The notes under the pieces: model-generated
What the model was told of the DNA's origin: nothing
The model's database searches: none
What the model saw: only the letters and a program-made list of their open reading frames with translations
Assembly: GCA_032433595.1 (NCBI GenBank)
Contig: JASWJB010000148.1
Span: forward strand, 34,079-98,078
Reading direction: 5' to 3'
DNA from: Conoideocrella luteorostrata
Lineage: Eukaryota; Ascomycota; Sordariomycetes; Hypocreales; Clavicipitaceae
Length of the DNA: 64,000 nt
Part shown: piece after piece, positions 56,151 through 64,000 of the stretch
Position numbering within the stretch: the stretch's first letter is position 1
Layout: every line of letters begins with the position of its first letter
Program-made: the position numbers and the translations under genes

Positions 56151-58708
56151 ATGAGCCAGAGGGAGCGCACACCTTATAATGATGACGACGAGTCCTATGC
56201 TCCTCCCGTCCGAAGAGCCCAGCAGGCCTGTGACAACTGTCGGTATGTTATACACGGGGTCTGAAGTCTTCCCGATGACCCCGCACTCCAATCGTAGCCA
56301 CGTTGTTTAGCTCACCTATGAGATTTTCCTCCTCCGTAGTCGCAAAAAGTCGCGCTGCCCGGGGGAGAAGCCGCGGTGCTCGGTATGCAAACGACTCCGG
56401 CAGCGATGTGTCTATGCCGAAAGCTCTCGAAGCAAGCAACACGTCAAGAGCGCTGGCGGCCGTGTCGGTGCTGCTCGACATCGACGTCACACTAGCTCTT
56501 TTGCTTCAGGCCCTAGCCATCACGACGAGCAGCAGAGGCGCCATGGAGTGGACACGATGTGTGATCAGGCTGCGTTGTCAACGGCAGGGAGTCTTCTCAG
56601 GTTTGAAGCACTCCATACTGCCACAAGCTCCCCACGGTTCGCAGCTCTACGTACTTACCTAACTTACGTAGTTTATCATTCGGCCAACCACAGCTCCCAA
56701 ACGATGTTCGAATGCAAGGAATAGCGCTCTATTTTGAGCATTTCCACAACCTACCTTACCCCCTCATGGCGCGGATGAGCAAGTGTCCACCGCGGTCGGT
56801 AGACGAATTTCCACCTGCGATTGTTTGGTATCCCATGCTGGCGCTTACCCTCCGTACGGCGAAGCATCCCTTTTTGGAGTTGCTGGGCCCCGGCGGAGAG
56901 CGGCAGCGGGATTTCATTCTGAGCGACTTATCCGAGGCCGCCTGGCGTCTTGTCACGCAGGCGTATGCGAGCATGGACGTTGATGTCCACTACTTCCAGG
57001 GCCTCTGTCTCTTAGCCCAGGTCGACTTTGCCGGTAGGTTAATAAGCTGCCCAGCCTTCTCATTTGCCTGCTTTCCAGCATCAGCTTTCACAGTCAACGG
57101 GGAATCATCAGTCTAACCTCGTACCCTTTTGATAGAAGGGAGAACGCGGCGAGCGCAGGCTCAGGTGGCCATCGGTATTAGACTCGCACAGGCTTTGGGA
57201 ATGCTAGCCTCTGAGACAACATCGACGCTGTCCACCAGCGATTGCACTTCTGCCGCCGATCACTGCGCCATTGTATGGACGCTTTTTATGCTGGATCGCG
57301 TTTTCACCGGCAGGATAGTCTCTACCCCTACACTTCCCGCCTCGTCCTACCAGCTCTTTCTCCCTGGGGACGGTCTATGGCTTCCCGGTTCAACCATCAG
57401 CGCCGAGCCCAGGCCCACCACCTTGAACGCCTACACCCGAGATAGGCGCGGGCATGCGTCCGGCATCTTGTCCTCCAACATTGAGCTGCTTCATATCTGG
57501 GGACATGTCGTGGCGACCAGCTTCCAAGCCGCGACGACAGATGACAAAAGCACTCCTTTTTGGAAGGACGGCTCGCCGATGTCTCGCGCCATCTCTGCTT
57601 TTCTGGAGTTTGAGCTAAGTACGCTTCCTTTTGGCCCGCTCAAAGTGTGTTCTCGGCCGAGCTGACATCAAGGGCTTCAAGAATTTCATCCTCACCGGTA
57701 TTCCAGTGTTGGTCCTCCGGAGCGGGTATTAACAGAGCCCGGGCTACGGCCCTACTTTGCGCCATGGTCATTTGCTCAAATATGCTCCTCGGCCATTCAT
57801 TGTCTGCTGTGAGTTTTGTCCTTGATAGATAATTCTCGCGTTTGAGTGACAGAGAATTGACCATCTCGCCAGACATCACCCGTTCATCATCTTCATCAAA
57901 GCTCGCAACACCGGCGATGGAGTTCCCCTGACCTGTCTCCAGAAATCCTACCGCATAGCTGTCATTCACTCTACATGGGTCCTTAGGCTCATATCGGAGA
58001 TGGAGGGAGCAGGAGTGGCCATCCATGATCCGTTTATCGGATATCAGGTCGCCATTGCAGCGACTATCCAGCTCGAGCTCACTGTGGGCAGCAAAAGGCT
58101 CAAGGTAGCCCAAATAGCGAGGCAGCGGTTCAGGGACGCATGCAGCTTCATTAGCAGGCTCTCTGCCGAATGGCCCAGCATGTGCAATATGGTATGGTAT
58201 ACGTCTTTAGATAAAACAAACCCCTGTGTTTTCGCTGATAAACGAGATGGCTATGCAGATCAGCATCCTCGAGAAGCTTTCCGTTCGAATCAAACACCGG
58301 CAGACGATAAGTCTTGTGGAGAGCGAATATGATGGAGCTATTCCTGGCGAAGACACCACTCCCGCTGCCGTGCAGCAAGAGGACATTGATCTGTTCTGGA
58401 CCCTGCTGGATTACACGAGCATTTCATCATACGTCTGCAATAAAACGGACAGCCAGACGGCAGTCGGGTCACTGCAGCCGCAAAGGCTGGAGAGCGCCGC
58501 GTTGCCAAGCTTGGCCGAGCAAGGGACCATCGAAAGCGACGGCTCTGCTACACTAGCCAGCGAACAAAGCCACCTCTCTCATCACGATCCGCTGAATCAG
58601 CAAGGGCTAAATTGGAACCTGGACCCCTGGCTTGACGGTAATTGGTCGTTCCTTGGTAGGTCCTGGGAAGCGTACATGTCAATGGATGATTTATTCGCGC
58701 CTATGTGA
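56151..58708 (+). CDS. Zn2Cys6 transcription factor with fungal_trans-type domain
   Basis: Seven exons: 56151-56242, 56340-56600, 56672-57033, 57136-57618, 57673-57808, 57873-58191, 58247-58708, giving 704 residues with consistent phases. Splicing completes the cluster ACDNCRRKKSRCPGEKPRCS-VCKRLRQRC: Cys27, 30, 37, 44, 47, 54. The middle region carries fungal_trans landmarks: LPNDVRMQGIALYFEHFHN, FILSDLSEAAWRLVTQAY, RTRRAQAQVAIGIRLAQALG, HCAIVWTLFMLDRVFTGR. The two small exons near 57.7-57.9 kb rebuild YSSVGPPERVL and CLLHHPFIIFIKARNTGDG, which are invisible in any single frame. The C-terminus is acidic and Trp-containing (NWNLDPWLDGNWSF), a likely activation domain. Intron 2 shows a clear branch site (ACCTAAC) before TACGTAG. 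Confidence 0.88.
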
Positions 58709-60446
58709 TTCCATGCCTCCCGAATCGAGACTCATTTATGCCGAGGATCCAATACGTGCACTCGCCAAATTCATAGTACTAAATGAGCAGCGCGGGGAAA
58801 AGCTCAGGCCAATATATGCGAGTGAATTGTTGCGCGTTGTATAGTGTCCGCCATAGTCAACGGGGCTTGTCGCGTTTGTCGGTTCCTTTAGCTCAAGCAG
58901 AGGCCGAGTGAAAAAACACATTGCACGGCAGTATTGGGCTTGCAGGATGATGTTTTTCGGTCTCATATCAGATCTAGCCGCCAAAATCTAGATTGCCCAG
59001 CTTGTGTGAGCAGACGAATGGCCATTGCTGAGTGCCACATCCGGCGGAAATGGTCCCCGACCGTGGATCAAAGCCTGCTATCAACGCCATCGCGGCAATC
59101 CGTGACTCTGTGCTCCCAAGACGGGAAGAAACCTTGAGCACTGCGAGAGTACAAGCGATGTATGCCAGCAAGAAAACATTCTCCGGGACAATGTGCAATG
59201 GAAACAGGACGGCAATCATACTGGCCGCTGCATCCCCTAGCAGGGCGTGGTCTTTAGCTGCTTTGTCCCTTTTCTTAGTCGCACAAGGCGGTCTCCTTCG
59301 AGAAAAATGAAAGCTGTATGTTCGATCTAACCGCCTCACATTGATTTGCTGATAGGCACATGTTCCGACCGTCACTTGAACTTAGGTCCGGACAGGAGCG
59401 TGGACAAGGCGAGCTCTTGCCGTTGTAAACTACAAATGAGTCCCAACGGCCAATTTTCTTCCAAGAGACAAGTACGAAGACTGTAAATGTCGTTCCCAGT
59501 ATGATACTTAGACGCGGCAAACGAAGCAGGATGCTGGTACATGGCCACTGTACAGCCGTCGTGCGATTGCCTGGTCGAATACATATATGACCGAAGTTCT
59601 GGTCATGCATGGACTTGGTGCACAGCTTCAACCAGCTTTGGGAGTATGAGGCCCATAATGTCGAAGTATCGGTGGCATGGGCTGATTAATAGGATCCGAG
59701 ACTATATCCCGCAGGCTTCGAGGGTCTCCTTTTCTCTTAGCAAAGGAGAAGACCACCCGAAAGTGGTCAGGCTCGAGCTGAGATATGGGTCATACCAAAT
59801 GAAAACCAGCAAGGGGAAGAATCCCCCCTCATCTATATTGGCGAATTGAAGAGTCTTTTCGAGGGCGAGGGCGGCATCAAAGGCCTGGTTGGACAAAATT
59901 CCTTGAAACGTCGTCATCTCGATAACGCAAAGCTCTGTGCCCTGTCTGTTGAATGTATGTAAAATCCCCGCTACAAGCCTGAGTCGATGAGAGGCGTGGC
60001 TGGAAGAAGCTTCCAATGATCGAAATCTGGTTTGAGCAAAGCTGGAGTCTGGAAGGTGTCGACTTTGAAGAGACTTGTACCCAGACATACCCTGTGATGC
60101 CTCTTGCGTGCTGTACATTGATTCGATGCTCGCGTGAGCACATTGTCTCGCATTTCAGCCTCATTGCCATTGCTACAGGCCACGCCAAGCATCTCTACCT
60201 GCTGATTCAGCATTATCATTTTTTTCTCCCGAGTTCTTCAACGCCGTTTTGGCGGACCAGGCAGCAGGACAAAGAGATGAGGCCCAGATCACGGGTGGGT
60301 CAAAGCCTCCATCCGGTATGGGGATTCACAGATGAAAAATCTTGGCAGAGCAGTCCAATTTAAAAGGACACCACGAGCCCGGCTCGAATCTCAACCCGAC
60401 AGGAATAAAAGCCAGTCTGCACTGCTTGTAGCACGAAATCTCCAGG
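58709..60446. other. intergenic, no supported gene
   Basis: 1.7 kb. Overlapping frames on both strands (58974-59375 minus, 59541-59849 plus, 59702-60118 minus, 60016-60363 plus) lack motifs and look like chance. Confidence 0.4.
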
Positions 60447-61149
60447 ATGAAGCTCACAGCCGGCGCGCTCGCCACGTCTCTTTGGCTCACCATCATCTCT
60501 GCGACCGAATCGCCAGAAGCAACCACCACAACGACCATATTCTGCGCCGAACCGCTCATCGGGTCCGGCCATCGCGCGTCGGTAGTCAGGGTAGATTCCT
60601 CGGCGGTAGAATATGCGCTGCAGTGCTACGCAAAAGATGGCAGAGAGCTCCCGCATTGCGGCATTCTGCCAGAACGCACCATGATCCTTACGGCCGGCCC
60701 GTCCACCATGGCTTTGACCCAAAGCGCCGAGGGCTACTTGTAAGTTATTGCATTGATGAAATTCCCGAGCAGCATGAGAGCTAATAAGTGTTATGGGCAG
60801 CACTCAAACCTATGACTGCAAACACAACGGCGTTTCATCTGCAAAATGCGACGTCAGAATCGTGGAGCCCACTAGAATCCAGGACAATCATTTGGAAATC
60901 CCCAACGCAAAGGCCTATTCGTCGTACCTGTGGAATATAACCATCACTGCGGGATTGGAGAAGCTGGCGGCCGCAACGGGTGCATCGCAGACGCTGATGT
61001 CGACGGCTGCATCGACGGCCACTCAAGGCGGCTCTTCCACAGCCAAACCCACAGCGACGGACAAGCCGGGCAGTGCGTCGGCCAGGGCTATTTCCCTACC
61101 GCTCATGGGCACTATCCTGGCTTTTGCGATGTACGTGGTCGGGTCGTAG
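60447..61149 (+). CDS. small secreted, probably GPI-anchored protein
   Basis: Two exons: 60447-60739 and 60801-61149 (GTAAGT...GGGCAG), giving 213 residues. Signal peptide MKLTAGALATSLWLTIISAT. The ectodomain has spaced cysteines (FCAEPL, QCYAKDGRELPHC, YDCKHN, KCDV) that could form disulfides. It is followed by a Ser/Thr/Ala-rich stalk and a hydrophobic C-terminus ISLPLMGTILAFAMYVVG after small residues, the pattern of a GPI signal. Resembles the many uncharacterised cell-surface proteins of Eurotiomycete genomes; function unknown. Confidence 0.8.
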
Positions 61150-64000
61150 CAGGCAGAAGCTGACAGTTGGCATTGCGTGGCGTATCCGTATTGAAATGGC
61201 GGCCCCGCCTATGCTATTATGATACCGAATCCAGGAGAATAGTGAGAATTGAAAACGCATTGAACGACGTAGGGCGTGTTTATGATATAGTTGAGAAGTC
61301 GCAGGCGCTCTTAGCGACCGCGGACGATGTGATACGCCGATGAAAGAGTAGGCGATGCTTCAGCGTTACTTTTGCATGCGAAGCCTGTTCAACCGCGCGT
61401 GCGATTTTGGCGGCATTGGCATTCCGAGTCGTCAATTGTAGTGTTGTCACGTCGTTTCGATCCAACAGGAGAGCAGTTCATTGTATTGCATTCCACCATT
61501 TCGAATTGTCACATGCCTCTGTGATTCATGCCGTCTCCGAGTGAGCCGATATGTCTCGTGCCTGGTTTTGATGCTGGATGCAATGTCAGTAGACAAGCGT
61601 GCGTGGCTGCAGTTGTGGCCAAATTTGGACTGTGCAGCATCTTGAGTTGGCATACCGTTAGACTATTGCACAATCTCATGAGACGTGCGTCATCGCTCAT
61701 AGATGGTGTAATCGTGATCTTCGCCTGTACATTATCCGTTTTTCAGTGACATCCAACAGATCGTCTCGTCTCTCGCGAGGAGAAACGGTCAAGTAAAAGC
61801 GCCATATTAGTTTGACGTTGTATTCTACAGGAGCGTCTGAACTAGCCGCATCACATACAGTACCACAAGCTTTTACGAATGTCGCGACACCACGTACGCT
61901 ACCCTATACCAATATTTGCGATCGGGTTCCAGACACAAGATCGTCAGGATTAACCGCTGACAAGAGCCAGTCTTATCAAGTGCGTCGAGTGTTTAGTATA
62001 GATGGTAATATATCTGGAAGAGTATTTGTTGCTTTCATTGGCATAATCTGCGCTTTGATCCAAGGCCACGTCTCAGGGCGTGAAGCTTTTCTCAAACAGC
62101 CAAACGTTGTCTTACAGCACGAAGCATCACAATTACTTTGAATTTATGTCCATGATGCATACTACCTAGCCTTGACCATTGACTGCTCCCAAGCAATCTC
62201 ATTTACAATATCGCACTGGCTCAAACCATCAATCTCCAACGGCCTAAGCCAAAAGACAAAGCACCGTCCCCCTCAGCGTCTGCATCAACGATGGCGATCA
62301 CTGGCCCTGCGATACGAGCAATTGCGGCCAACAAGCAGACGATTTTCATTTCGCTAACTCATCAATGACTAGAAAAGACTCGGACAGGAGCGTGGATGCC
62401 TCGGCTTGACCTTACGAGAAGACCACACGACCTGACTCAAAAATGGCAAGCGAACAGACGATTAATCTACCATTCAGCTCTCACCGTAGTAGCGCCAATT
62501 TTTGCCTCCACCAGGCGAGCCAAAACACAATTAAAAAAAAAAAAAAAAAGTTATGAGCCACGGCAATGCAGAAGATTGCTCACCGTGAAGCTCCGGCTCC
62601 GTAGATAAGGCTTCCTTCCAAGGGCAATGCTAAGAAAAGATAGAAAGGCGATGATGGTTGATGGTGGATGAATGAAATGCCGGACCCGCTACGGGCACTT
62701 GGTCGCCAAGCGGTAACTAGTAATGGAGCCTCTAATTGTCATGTGAAAATGCATTCTACTCCTGCAACGACTTCATCATTGGAGCATTGTCACGTCATTA
62801 GCATGTACTGTTTCTTATCGGATCCGTACTAATGATAGCATGGTGGATGGATGATATGAGGGTTTGCCATGATAGGAATTTGCGGCGGCAGAGTTTGGCA
62901 CGGCCGAGTGTGTTTCAGGCCAGCATTGAGCTCGCAGTTTGCCACGTGCGGCGGGAAGTGTAAATTGATGTAGATCAGAAGGTTTGTTTAAAAATAAGAA
63001 TTGCAAAAATACGTCATAATGGATAGAATAGAGCGAGAAAAAAAAAAAAGGACTCTCTCAGGGTTAAATGAGGAACGTTACTTTCTTGAACGAGTCTTGG
63101 CGGTGCAACAAAAAGGTACGTACCACCATCCCGGCTAGATGACAGTGGCCAAGCTTCTGAAAGGTTCGTCGCAACTTGCACTTGGCTTTCCCGCTGGTCA
63201 ATCCAAAGGCTAGGCTGGGCTGGTACGAAGTACGAAGAAATTCTTTCACTGGCGCTTCCCGCCAAGCCAAGACCACCACGGCATGAATGAGACCTGCCGC
63301 GCCACGTTGCGGGAGTGCTTCCCGTAGCCATGTCCAATCATGACACGAAAATGGAAGAAGCAAAAGAAAAAGAACTTTCTCTTGCCTAGGTTACAGTTAC
63401 AGTCGGCTGGCTTAGTGCGTTTGCGTATACGGAGAGACACGGAAGGGTTCGTGCAGTCATCATGACGGGTTTACGGCGGCAGATTGCAGCAGTGGAGTTG
63501 GCCACGTGCAATGTCCATCCTGCCACGATGTTGTATCATTGAAAGAATAAGTAATCTGTAAATGAATAGATAGAGTCAGCGACGGAAGTCGAATCGTCGG
63601 GACAGTCGGGGATGAGTGCCCGCACGCTCCTCGCCTCGTCCACACGTGCGGTGATTCTCTGGTGGCGCGGCGTGCCATTGGTTCTGTCAAGTGCTTTGGC
63701 TCCACCAGTCGATGATGTTATGTCGGTTCATATGTCTGCATTGTCCGTGCCCTTGGCGCTACTCCCGACAGAACCGCGCAGGCCTCAGGAATGATGCAGT
63801 CATCATACTTATGACTCTCATCAATGCATCATAGAATTTCGGTTGACACTCATGTGCTGTTTTGCGAGAAAGAGTCCATCGCTTTGCATGGGAGGAAGAG
63901 GGTGTTGCTTGGGCGGACATGCTGTACAGTCCCACATTCTTGTGTTATAAAGTACAAGGATATAAAATGCAATAAAATTCGGCAATGAAGAAAGTGGAAA
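61150..64000. other. gene-free right end as far as can be seen
   Basis: 2.85 kb with only short, motif-free frames on both strands (the longest are 109 codons at 61812-62141 plus and 107 codons at 63014-63337 minus). Contains A-runs near 62532-62549 and 63038-63050. It may hold the 5' region of a gene beyond the window. Confidence 0.4.

Noticed and set aside
57640..58113. 157-codon minus-strand open frame opposite the second Zn2Cys6 gene
   Set aside because: The plus strand splices into conserved regulator sequence across the same bases, so the antisense frame is a shadow.

Overview
This window is nuclear DNA of a filamentous ascomycete (Pezizomycotina, probably Eurotiomycetes or a close class). 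The genes carry short GT-AG introns of about 53-108 nt. The protein families are typical of moulds: two Zn2Cys6 regulators, a CFEM/PTH11-type receptor, a STAND/NLR protein with TPRs, a CYP52-like P450, old yellow enzyme, alkaline ceramidase and copper amine oxidase. I resolved 18 likely intact protein-coding genes, several by re-splicing open frames that looked broken, plus one gene cut by the left window edge.

Layout. 0-6 kb: the 3' end of a C2H2-type regulator, an amidase/polyketide-synthase relic and an orphan secreted protein. The relic and the orphan gene lie between two inverted copies of a roughly 350-380 bp repeat. 6-10 kb: a sulfotransferase and a CFEM-GPCR. 10-14.5 kb: gene-poor, with relics and inverted repeats. 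14.6-17.2 kb: a nitroreductase and an old yellow enzyme, tail to tail. 17-26 kb: a repeat graveyard with four solo LTRs, an NRPS adenylation-domain relic, a Zn2Cys6 regulator and a small internally duplicated ORF. 26.8-36.6 kb: NLR, P450, alkaline ceramidase and a divergent RLP24 ribosome-biogenesis gene. 37-39.5 kb: a decayed serine beta-lactamase-like esterase.

40-52 kb holds the most coherent metabolic block: copper amine oxidase, divergent three-repeat Myb regulator, D-2-hydroxyacid dehydrogenase, sugar/quinate-type MFS transporter, and an FMN alpha-hydroxy-acid oxidase ending in the peroxisomal signal SKL. By inference this could be a catabolic cluster that imports a polar carbon source and handles amines and both enantiomers of a 2-hydroxy acid. 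53-61 kb holds an S9 peptidase divergently paired with a second Zn2Cys6 regulator, then a small secreted GPI-type protein. The last 2.8 kb shows no gene I can support.

Between the intact genes are relics of PKS, amidase, NRPS, beta-lactamase-like esterase, arginine deiminase and possibly P450. There are also five short solo LTRs (three with perfect 5-bp target duplications) and repeated copies of the motif TACTCCGTA. The mix fits an accessory, possibly subtelomeric, region where secondary-metabolism genes are decaying. All calls come from reading the sequence and from knowledge of the families; no database search was run.
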